Shown: positions 25,701 to 37,200 of the stretch, one piece after another
Position numbering within the stretch: position 1 is the stretch's first letter
Layout: each line of letters begins with the position of its first letter
Assembly (NCBI RefSeq): GCF_024679245.1
Contig: NC_090172.1
Coordinates: 7,053,233 to 7,117,232 of the forward strand
Reading direction: 5' to 3'
From: Pseudorasbora parva
Taxonomy: Eukaryota; Chordata; Actinopteri; Cypriniformes; Gobionidae
DNA: 64,000 nt
Notes under the pieces: model-generated
The model's input: only the letters and a program-made list of their open reading frames with translations
The model's database searches: none
Told to the model about the DNA's origin: nothing
Position numbers and translations under genes: made by a program

Positions 25701-28700
25701 TTAAGTCAAATTATGAATTAATAGTCCCATTTTTTAAGTCCCATTTTTTATTATATTTTTGCAGACGTATTAAAGGTGTTACAGCAGTTACTAAATGACA
25801 TATGGTGTCTAAAAAAGAGAAACAGAAAAAAAATAAAACATTAGTCCATCAGCATCAGGAACTTTATGGATGATTATTATTCGTTTTATTGACCAGTATA
25901 TATTTTAAGTGTACACAATGCATCTGTTTTTAAATGGTACTGATTGAGTTTTTCTTTATGTGCAGTATTATGTGTGTGTTCTCTCATGGTGTAACCTCCT
26001 TCCTGCTGTGTCTGTAGGGAGCTCTGTGGCTTTGGCCCAAGTGCAGATGCTGTTTAGAGTTGAAGGAAATAGAGATTCTCAGTTCACACATGTGATACAG
26101 GCCCTTAATCGTGTTTAATCAGTGGAGACTGTTTGTGGAATAGAAAGTCGTTGTGCTTATTTGCTTACTAAACAAAAGCAGATGTCTGTGTGAGTGTGCA
26201 TATACAGCCTTTTTCTCTCTGCTTATTTTGTGGATGACAAAAAGCAATGCATTTGCTTATCAAATGAGTAGTCCAAAGCCAAATGAAACAGATATGCTGT
26301 AATATGACTGACCATGCAGCCCGCCTGGCAGTCTCTCTCTCTCTCTTCTGCATTTGTTTGATTAAAACTACAGTAAAAGCAGTTTGTGAAATATTATTAC
26401 AATTTAAACTAACCGTTTTCTGATTTGTATTTGCTATATAAGCCGAACCCTCACAATAATTCTCTGTTCAGTCACGTTCACGTTAGATGTTTCTCTAGGT
26501 GTGTCCTGATCTGGATAGCTTTGCCTGTGTGGATTTATGAAACTTCATATTTGAATTATATTTACCTTCTGAGTCTTCATCTGTCTGTCTGTCTGCCTGC
26601 TACACATACCCTGTATTGTGACAGATATAAACTAAATGCTATTGGCTATTTTTAAAATGGGGAGGAGCTGTTCGATACGTCCCACCATGTCTTCCTGTTT
26701 CAGTGGAAATGATGTCAACACATTGAATAATGCTGCACCGTTTCAAGGCACTTCAGTGGGGCTTTAATGAAGATTCATAAGAACAGTATTTATTTTAAAT
26801 AGAAATCTTTTGGTCTTTAAAATGAAAAAAAATTGAATTAAAAATTTCACGATGACTCATTTTGTACTCCACACAAGAAATAAATGAATACAGATTTGGA
26901 ACAACATGAGTAAATAAAATTAATGTTTGATTATTGATCTATTAAACATGTAAATATTTTAACATTATTATTTTTCAATATTATTATGTCATCATAAACA
27001 TTTTATGCTTACTCTCTCAGAGGATGTTTGTGTGCTTTTATTACTTGCAAATGTTGCAGCATGCCATAAAGCACATGCTCAGAACTGAGCACGGTTCTAA
27101 AGAAGTTTTATATCTGAGAGGCTCAATGCAAAACATTTACCAGATTATTACACCGTACAGAAAAGCCTGTTCCTCTGGGAGGACATTTGCATTTGGTGTT
27201 GCGTTTAGCTGTTGTGGTGTGGTTAAAAAAAGTTTTGTAATCTTTAATGAAGTTCCTCTTTTTGCAAGGTCTTTAGTTTTAGTTTTTTTTAGGTCAGGTA
27301 ATAAATAACTGTACATTGATGTCTATTCATTTCGCAGGCACTTAATCCAAAGCGACATTATACAAATGGATCAATTTGTGCATTACCAGCACATGCAAAG
27401 TTGTAATGCATTGCTGTAGTCATTATAATAGGCAATGTCAGCATATCAGTCGCTGTCTGTCTTTCATTCAAGCAGCGAAATGAATGAAAGACAGCATTCA
27501 TCATCTTATCCTCGCAATAAATAACATGTAACATTGTTTTCTTCTCCCGAAGCACTAAAAGTGCAGATGTCAGTGATTAATGTTCCAGCGACGGGGCTCG
27601 ATTTTACCATTATCTGCCTTCAACCCAGGCAATGAATTGTAAACACGGTTATTTCATTGATTGATGAGATGAAACCCTAATTTCTTAGCATAAATGATTA
27701 TCGTTATTTGTAGAGCATCACTGAACCTTGTACGGCTACTGCTGTCCAGTTGATGCATGCTTCTAAAGGAAGTGAAACAATGAGTCTGTGCCTCGCCAAG
27801 TGCTTTCAACCAGAGGATCAAGCTCCTCATGTAAATGGTTGCCAGGTTATTGTTGCCCTTAGATATGGAGGCAGGGTGGGAGGGAGAGAGAGAGGCTGAA
27901 AGAAGTATTGAAAACTCTGCTGTCAATCAAGCGAAACGCCTCCTTTGGTGCGTCATGCTGTTAGATGGACGACTATTTAATGTGCATTTTAACACTTGGG
28001 CATTTGCATGACAGACCCGTGACTTGCAAATAAGCCTGCTCTCTCTTGCTGCTTTCAAACAGGTGGTTCGCTTCTGTGCACGCGAGCAGAGGACCACAGC
28101 AATAAGGTAAAAATAAAAAAGCTCTTTATATTAATTATATAGTTTGTTTGTTTTTCGTTATTGTCTTTTTAGTATTGACAGTGGTGTTTTACGTTAAATC
28201 TTGAAGTATCTCCACAGCAGATTACAGCCTTTTTTGTGTCATTATTTGTGCTTGCTAAAATAAACATTACTGTTACTATTGATAATACTTAGGTTCAGGG
28301 GTTGTTTGCTAAACTTTGGTGTGTAACTCATTCTGCACATTCATTCTATTGATAAATAATACCAAAATGCTGCTTAAAATCATGCAGATTATTGAATATA
28401 TGTGTGCTAAAGATTGTGAGAGAAAGACTGGGTTAGTTCCCCCCAAAATTTAAATGATCCCTTAATGTACTCACCCTCAAGCCATCCGAGGTATATATGA
28501 GCCAGGATATTTTTGAATATAACTCTGATTGTGTTCGGCTGAAAGAAGCACCTAGGGTGGATGGAAGGTGAGAAAATTATGGGATTATTTTAATTTTTGG
28601 GTAAACTAACTGTTAAAAAATATGCCAGAGCCTTATATAGTGACCAAAATGTAGTACAGGCCTATTTTGACTTAGCAACCGCCCAGAAATTCCTAGCAAC

Positions 28701-31700
28701 CCTAATGCATTGCGGTGGGAAAAACTGAATGTTTTTTAGGGTTTACACTTTTAATACCAATTAATTCCTTTTTTCACTTGAATTTTAGAGTAGTATTTTA
28801 CGTAATAATGGGGATTTTTTAAAAACTTTTTATGCAATTTTTTTCAAAAATAGCCATTTCTTCACAATTAAATGTTATAAAGCTTGAGAATAATTTGAAC
28901 AATTTATTTTCATAAATGTAAATCCTTGACCAGCGCCTAAAACAATCACTCGCCAAGCGCCAAATGTTGATATATTTATATATTCGGGGTGGTTGATTAT
29001 GATTTCATTTTTTTTTAACTTTAGTTAGTGTTTAATGTTGGTGTTTGAGCATAAACAGCATCTGCAAAGTTACAATGCTCAAAATTCAAAGCAATGGGAG
29101 AGATTTTCTTTTAAAGATTCACCTTTTAAGGTCTACAACAAACAGCTGGTAGGGACTATAACCAGTTAGTGACATGGGTTAGTGACATCACAAACCCTAA
29201 AATTTACATAAACCCTGCCTCCAGGAACACACCACAAAGGGGGTGAGATTGTCATGACAGAATATGCTGATCAGTGACTTGAAGATATCAACTCCACATC
29301 AGCCACATTAATTCCTCAACTAACCATTCAGAAACCTCCTGTCTCAATCTAAATGTAGTCACTTCTTCTTGACTCTCTCCATCCCTGACCAACTCCGGTT
29401 TAAAACATAAAAGGCTGAACAGTTTAATTGCCTGTCTGCATGAGGTAATCAGAGCTGTTATCTGGAGTTCTTGAAGCACTACCCAATGAGCTGCAGCTCA
29501 TTTGCATTTAAAGGGAAACCCTCAAAAAGTGACAATTTTAACATGCTATAAAAAAATTATCTGTTGGGCTGAACCTTCACATACACACTCTGGGGACATC
29601 AGCGACTTGTTTTACATCTTGAAAAAAGTGTCACAATCACCAGAGTACTGACTCGCTGCACCTGCACCTCATCATAGACTCATTACATCTCCACCTACCT
29701 GTGATCATCTCGTCTCCTGTCTTCAGTCCATCTGCCTGGTTCCCAATCACCATTCTTCGTCTCCATCATCACCTGCAAAGGATATCAAGCTGAATCCTCA
29801 CCAGCTAAGTCACCATCTACATCCAGCAAGTCACCATCCACTTCCCATCGCCCCACACTCTGCATTAATAAACATCTTTTTCACTTACCTGCCTGTCTGT
29901 TCCCTGTGTTGTGACAGAAGACCAGACCAACAATGCAGATTCCGGCTGAACCCAGTGCGGAACGCCCTCCAGATTCCCACACGGAACCCATGCAAGCAGT
30001 TTGCCTCATCCATGTTAACCCCGCTGATCGCCTAATCACCTGTTTTCAGGATGGCTGCTTGATCAAGAACTATGTAGAGGAGTTTCTCAAGCTTTCCCAC
30101 CTGGTTACCTGAAAGAAGGACACCCTTAATACTGTGTTTTGGTGTGGGTTAGATAAACAACTACATCAGCCATTTCCAGCAACAGGCAACATTTTCTATG
30201 GCTCAGTATATTGAATATGTGCTGTGGTTGAGTAGTTCTTCCCTCACCGTTGGTGAGGTCGACGAAGACTCCACCACCACTCAGCCACAGCCACCCTTAT
30301 CCACTCCAGCCATCATAACCATTACAACTGAGTCTTCTGTCTTTCCTCGAACCAGAAAAGCAGTTTTGCACAGCATGGCCCCAATAGCAAGTGTAAAGGA
30401 CCCTGCCTTTTCTTCTGTTCAAACTGCTTTAAGGAAGTTTACCATTCTCCAGTCTCCTTTTCCAGACCCTGTCTCTTTATTCATTCATTGTCCAAGGACG
30501 TTCAGAGCCCAGTGATGGCTCCAGACTCTGATCAGATTGCATGGCCATGGAGGTTGTATCTAAACAGCTGTCGCCAGCAGGCTCCCTGAGCTGCCTGATC
30601 CGCCATGGCTCCCTGAGCTTCCTGATTCACCATGGCTCCCTGAGCTGCCTGATCCGCCATGGCTCCCTGAGCTTCCTGATTTGCCATGGTTCCCTGAGCT
30701 GCCTGATTCACCATGGCTCCCTGAGCTGCCTGATCCGCCATGGCTCCCTGAGCTTCCTGATTTGCCATGGTTCCCTGAGCTGCCTGATTCACCATGGCTC
30801 CCTGAGCTGCCTGATCCGCGTTGGCTCCCTGAGCTTCCTGATCCGCCATGGCTCCCTAAGCTGCCTGTTCCGCCATGGCTCCCCGAACTACTTGATTTGC
30901 CATGGCTCCCTGAGCTTCCTTATCCCCCATGGCTCACTGAGCTGTCTGATCCGCCATGGCTCCCTGAGCTGCCTGATCCGCCATGGCTCCCTGAGCTTCC
31001 TGATCCGCCATGGCTCCCTGAGCTATGGATGGACTGATTTTATCTAAAGCGCTTTACATTTTTGCCTCACATTCACCCATTCATACACCGACGGCGATGT
31101 CAGCCATGTAAGGCGCCATCCAGCTCGTCGGGAGCAGCTGGGGTTAGGTGTCTTGCTCATGGACACTTCGACACTTGGTCAAGTGGAACCGGGGATTGAA
31201 CCACCAACCTTCTGGTTTGTAGACAACCTACATGAACCACTGAGCCACTGCCGCCCCCTGCTACCATGGCTCCCTGAGCTTCCTGATCCGCCATGGCTCC
31301 CTGAGCTGCCTGATCCGCCATGGCTCCCTGAGCTGCCTGATCCGCCATGGCTCACTGAGCTGCCTGATCCACCATGGCTCCCTGAGCTACCTGATCCGCC
31401 ATGGCTCCCTGAACTGCCTGATCCGCCATGGCTCCCTGAGCTTCCTGATCCGCCTTGGCTCCCTGAGCTGCCTGATTCGCCATGGCTCCCTGAGCTGCCT
31501 GATCCGCCATGGCTCCCTGAGCTTCCTGATCCGCCATGGCTCCCTGAGCTGCCTGATCCGCCATGGCTCCCTGAGCTGCCTGATCCGCCATGGCTCCCTG
31601 AGCTGCCTGATCCGCCATGGCTCCCTGAGCTGCCTGATCCGCCATGGCTCCCTGAGCTGCCTGATCCGCCATGGCTCCCTGAGCTGCCTGATCCGCCATG

Positions 31701-34210
31701 GCTCCCTGAGCTACCTGATCCGCCATGGCTCTCTGATCTGCCTAATCCGCCATGGCTCCCTGAGCTGCCTGATCCGCCATGGCTCCCTGAGCTGCCTGAT
31801 TCGCCATGGCTCCCTGAGCTGCCTGATTCGCCATGGCTCCCTGAGCTGTCTGATCTGCCATTGCTCCCTGAGCTATCTGATCCGCCATGGCTCACTGAGC
31901 TTCCTGATCTGCCATGGTCCCCTGAGCTTCCTGATCTACCATTTTCCTCTGAGCTGCCTGATCCGCCATGGCTCCCTGAGCTGCCTGATCCGCCATGGCT
32001 CCCTGAGCTGCCTGATCCGCCATGGCTCCCTGAGCTGCCTGATTCACCATGGCTCCCTGAGCTGCCTGATCCGCCATGGCTCACTGAGCTTCCTGATCTG
32101 CCATGGTCCCCTGAGCTTCCTGATCTACCATTATCCTCTGAGCTGCCTGATCCGCCATGGTCCCCTGAGCTTCCTGATCCACCATGGTCCCCTGAACTTC
32201 CTGATCCGCCATGGCTCCCTGAGCTGTCTGATCTGCCTTTGTCCCCTGAGCTTCCTGATCCGCCATGGTCCCCTGAGCTTCCTGATCCGCCAATGGTCCC
32301 CTGAGCTTCCTGATCTGCCATGGCTCCCTGAGCTGTCTGATCCGCCCTGGATGCTTCCTGTTCCACTGAGTCACACCTTTGTCAGCCTCCAGGGTGCCCA
32401 CCCTACCACCCAAGCTTATGGTGTGAGGATGCGCCTCTAGGGAGAGGAGAGTAATGTCACAATCACCAGTACTGACTCACTGCACCTGCACCTCATCCTA
32501 ACTTTTATATTCCCTGCTGTTCACCATTCACTTATCTGGTCTCGTCACAGTATAAACTGTTCCTCATCAGACTCATTACATCTCTACTTACCTGTGATTG
32601 TCTCTACTCCTGTCTTCAGTCCCTCTGCCTGGTTCCCAATCACCATTCTTCATCTCCATCATCAACTGCAAGGAATATCAACCTGAATCTTCACCAGCTA
32701 AGTCACCATACATCCAGCAAGTCACCACCCACTTCCCATTGCCTAGTTCCCGCTGTTCCCCACACTCTGCTTTAATAAACATCTTTATCATTTACCTGCC
32801 TGTGTGTTCTCTGTGTTGTGACAAAAAGGGCAATCAACCACCCCTTTAAAAACACTAACAGCTCTTTACTAAATAAATGTTTTAACTAAAGCCTTTTAAC
32901 TAAGGATTAATCAGTTTAATCTATGCAGTGCTATTTTACATTTGATTATTTAATTTCTCTACCTGAAAACTACTGTCAGACCTATCTGAAAAACCTACCT
33001 GAATCGCACTGTTTAATTTATGTGTCATTGTATCACAGACTGTTTACTTGTCTTTATTAATTTTTGTTATAATTTATATTATTTAGGCTAGTAGTTTTAG
33101 CTGTGGTATCGAAATTGGAATAGAGCATTTAAAATTTTCACTGGTATCTAGAATTTTGTTGTTGTTGTTGTTTATTCTTTCTCTTAAATTATAATTGAAT
33201 GCTGTAATTGTATGTAACATCATCCTGCCCAGGGACTGCAGATGCAAATTAGCTATCTTAGCTAACCCTGCACGGCATTTGTTTTGTGTATGGTCCCTGT
33301 TAAATCATTAAATAAACTAAACTAAACTATCATGGCCAGACAAAGATGGCCTTTTATGGCCGGTAATTTTTCTTAAGTCATCGGCTATTGGCAGGTGTGG
33401 CACAATCGTACATTATTACTGTTTTACTGAAATATTCTGCAAATCAGATATTGCCCAATATTACCTAAAACTGTGTCTGTTAATGCAGATTTTCTGTCAT
33501 TTTTACTACTTTGAGTAAAGAAAAAAAATTAAGCAAGATTTGCTCTATAACCGTTTGTTCATCAGTCATTAACGCATAAATTAAAGTTTCAACATCTCAT
33601 AATGTACCTCAAAGTAGTGTGTCACTGAGAAATGCCATATATAAAAATAGCATAATAGGGGCACATTCATTTTCTGGTAAATAAAATGCAAGACTTGCAC
33701 CGAGTCGTATCTCGGGGCCAAAATGAGATTTGTGTCTTGGGCCAATAAGCTGCCATTTAGAACCCACTCGAACATCCTAGAAACCAGCCTGAGAACTTTA
33801 GCAACCACACAACAACATGACACATCAAAAGTTTGAAGAATTTACCTTTACTTTTACTTTATAGTTGCATAATGTATTAATATTTTCTGATATACTGTCT
33901 ATATAATGTATAGCTGGTTTAACCAGGCAGATGTCACACAATATTTGTAGTTACAAAACATCTTCATCACTTTCTCTGAAGTGGCATGTTTTTGCTGAAG
34001 TTCAGATGCTTCTTGTTAAACTTGTGTCCATGAGGGAAAGAATGTAGATTACTGTCATTAACAGAGTGCAGAAGACAAACCAGTTTCCTACTCATCCATT
34101 AAATTTTAGTAACTAAATCTAAATCTGAGAGGCAGAGGTCCAAAACATACAGGCTGAAAAGGACAGACTCATTCTTCAGCTGCAGCTTATTGGTGCATCA
34201 GGCAGAAACC

Positions 34211-34267
<57 letters not shown>

Positions 34268-37200
34268 CAGTAGCAGCCCGGAGAAGCACGAGAAGGCTTC
34301 TCCTTAAATGGTCAAAGCTCCCAGGAGTCACAGGGAGGCTTGTGCAGGGAAAAAAAGTCAGGGAGAGGAAAAGAGAGAGGACGCTGACGATTTTGGAGCT
34401 TTGAGGAAAAATAACAACAGCACAAATACAAAGAGGGCTTTAAAGGAAATAGTGTCCTGTTGAGAGAGCATCTTTCATCCTTGTTGGCCAATCAGGTAGA
34501 GTTACAGCAAGTTTTTCTTTGCATGGATTGATTTGTTCTCCTGAGACAAGAGCATGTGGCTGACACTTCCAGAGAGACACTTTAAAGCCCACAACATGGT
34601 TTCCTAGGATGAGTGACATTATTTTGTGTATTAAAATGTAGAATCTGATGGCCTGAAATGCACTTTTATGATGTATAAATTTACACACATTCTGGTACGG
34701 TGGGGTTCAAAAGTCTGAGACCACATTTAAAATCCGGCATTCAATCGTCATCTAATTTAATCATTGACATAAACAAAGTTTTAGACTCTGCACTATTTCT
34801 GGGTCGCTATATAATAAGCATATTTGTGATATTGATCATGTGACAGACGGTCAGATGTTCTTGTTTTCACTGAAGCTCAAGCTGCTCTTTGGATGCTTCT
34901 TAAATCATGCAGGACAACAAGAGCATCAGATGTTACACAGACTTGTGCTGTTTATGTCAGATTGCATGCTGCTGTCATTAAAGCTAAAAAATAAACCAAA
35001 AATTGGTAACCTAAAATGAACAGCTATTTATACCTGATATAACCCCCCCAAAAAATGGTTTTGATTTAACCCAGTGTATTTATACGTTTACTTGACAATG
35101 ATTCACTAAAAACATAAAAGGTTTTCCTTAGCATTTTTTGTGTATCATTCACACTGTTCCACAAAACGTATAAAAGCTGCCAGGCCAGTAGATATGGCGA
35201 TTTTGCAAAGAAACATTTCGCGCCTATAGACTAAACATGTAATACTTATGCGCATGACATCACCGTTTTCACAAAATCTTTTTTGTAGTTTATGATGGTA
35301 ACGGTATCGTTTCCAAAAGTGTGTTTTCATGCCCCCAAAATGCTGTTGCCATGTAAACGAATGGCCAAAACACATACAAAGTTTTCAGATTTTAGTTAAA
35401 AAAGTTTACTATCATGTAAACACACCCTTAGGTTCATTCTTTGATGTAAAAAAAATTTTTTGGCCACAATTTAGATTAGGGTCCAGTTAAATTAATACTC
35501 TAAACAAGTACAGAGTAAAAATAAATAACTTACTATAAGGTTAGGGTAGGATTAGGGTTTGGTTGAGGGTTAGTTGCATGTAATTATACATAATTTTCTA
35601 TTATTACACTCTAAAAAATGCTGGGTTAAAAACAACCCAAGTTGGGTTGAAAATGCACCGACCCAACAATTGAGTTGTTTTAACCCAATGGTTGAGTTGT
35701 TTTAACCCAGTGGTTGAGTTGTTTTAACCCAGTGGTTGGGTTAAATGTTGCTTAAGACAACCCAATTGCTGGGTAAGAACAAATCAACCATTGGGTTAAA
35801 ACAACCCAATTGTCGGTGCATTTTCAACCCAACTTGGGTTGTTTTTAACCCAGCATTTTTTAGAGTGTACTATTATAAGTACATCTAACATACAGCATGT
35901 AACAAGGACACTGTAAAATAAAGTGTTATGGGTAGTTGAGTTTAGGTATTGGGTAGGATTAAGGGATGTAGAATATGCTCATGCCGCAATAGGCAATAAT
36001 TTTTGCTTCATAAGTACTAATCAACAGCCAATATCCTAGTAATATGCATGTCAACTAGTTAACAGTGAGAAATAGACCCTAAACTAAAGTGCTAATTTTT
36101 TTTTGTTTGTTTGTTTTTAATAAAGTCTATTATTTATTGTACACCATTTAACATCTTCAGTGTGCATATGTTTTAGAATTTGTGAGCATTTTTCATTTAA
36201 CTTTTTACTTGTTTTTTTGCTGAGAAGACAGTTTAAATAGTGAAATGTATATTTAATTTAAAAAGAACATTTCCACTAGTGGTCCAATACTTTTCTACCT
36301 CATTGTATTCGTTGGAAAGGTTTTCTTTTGTTCACCAAAAGGATGAAGAAATCCAATTTCGCCAGTTAGATGCTGTTCATGGCAGGTTTTTGGTGATGCT
36401 CACCTGAATCGCCTGTTTCTCAAATGATTTACAGTGACTGTATAGCAACCACTTCCTCTTTCACGCAACCGAACTTTCAGCAAATCTGGCTCACTGTATC
36501 TGTGTTACATAACCGCTGAAGGGAGGGGGGGGCAGAACATGCACTTTTCTCATGCAGCCGCGTCAGAGCTTTTGCCATGAGGTAACGCTGAGGTCATCAG
36601 GGACCCGGAGGGACCTGCCACTGAGATGGCCTTCCATCCTCCTCAAAATGTATAAGAGTTGAGCTCTTAGTGGTGACAGTCAAAGGCCAGTTAAAAATAG
36701 AAACAGTCAGTGAGAATAGAGCATTCACTGACCACAGGGAGAGAGAGAGAAAGCTCACAAATAGACTCATAGCCAGCAGGAAATAATCAGGGTGATTCGA
36801 TTACACTGCAATATTCATCGACATGTCATGCTCAGCGGGGGAACGGGCTGCAGGACTCCTGCTGTCTCGCCTCACTGTATGAATGATGGATCACTGAAAT
36901 CATTTAGAGTGCCCAGTCATTATCCTAACATGCATATATCAAAACTATGCTTTTTTTTAGATTGTTGTAGTAGTGTTGTTCATTATGATATTGTTTAAGC
37001 AACATGTCCTCCAACCCATACGCCTATATAGATCGTTTGTCACTTCCTTGGAATACGACCCAAGGTTTACTAAAGTTGCGCCCCTAAAATATCGACACTA
37101 TTTTAATTTATGAAATACAACGCAGAGGAGCATTTTCTAAAGTTGTGCTCCTATTGGGGTATTTTTGGGGAATACACCTGCAGTACCAGTTTTGGCCACA

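Larger units (their letters stand above)
29629..32823 (+). mobile_element. Small non-autonomous LTR retrotransposon with 27-bp minisatellite interior
   Basis: Two LTRs (29629-29916 and 32455-32823) start TGTCACAATCACCAG and end TGTTGTGACA. They are flanked by a perfect 5-bp duplication AAAAG (29624-29628 and 32824-32828). A purine-rich tract (AGGGAGAGGAGAG) sits directly before the 3' LTR. Between them are a gag-like relic (from ATG at 29934) and a 1.8-kb tandem array in place of pol. No protease, RT or integrase, so mobilisation would need a helper. Confidence 0.85.

Noticed and set aside
30541..31047. [15 protein letters not shown] frame as a separate gene
   Set aside because: Another frame of the same minisatellite, ended by the SINE.
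31192..31247. A tRNA gene on the minus strand
   Set aside because: A and B boxes are present, but the flanks do not form an acceptor stem and the same unit recurs at 55.4 kb, so it is a SINE head.
30570..32345. CRISPR-like array
   Set aside because: Repeats are directly adjacent without unique spacers, and the genome is a vertebrate one.
31179..32366. 395-codon minus-strand frame rich in Gly/Ser (GGSGSSGSH repeats)
   Set aside because: It is the antisense reading of the 27-bp minisatellite. It resembles a silk-like protein only because the unit lacks stops.
34302..34311. Perfect CArG box CCTTAAATGG in intron 18 (SRF site, given smooth-muscle IRAG1)
   Set aside because: Several such 10-mers are expected by chance in 64 kb of AT-rich DNA, and no second site or promoter lies beside it.
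35607..35867. Regulatory palindrome or operator
   Set aside because: It has TA duplications and MITE ends found commonly in cyprinids, so it is a transposon, not a regulatory site.
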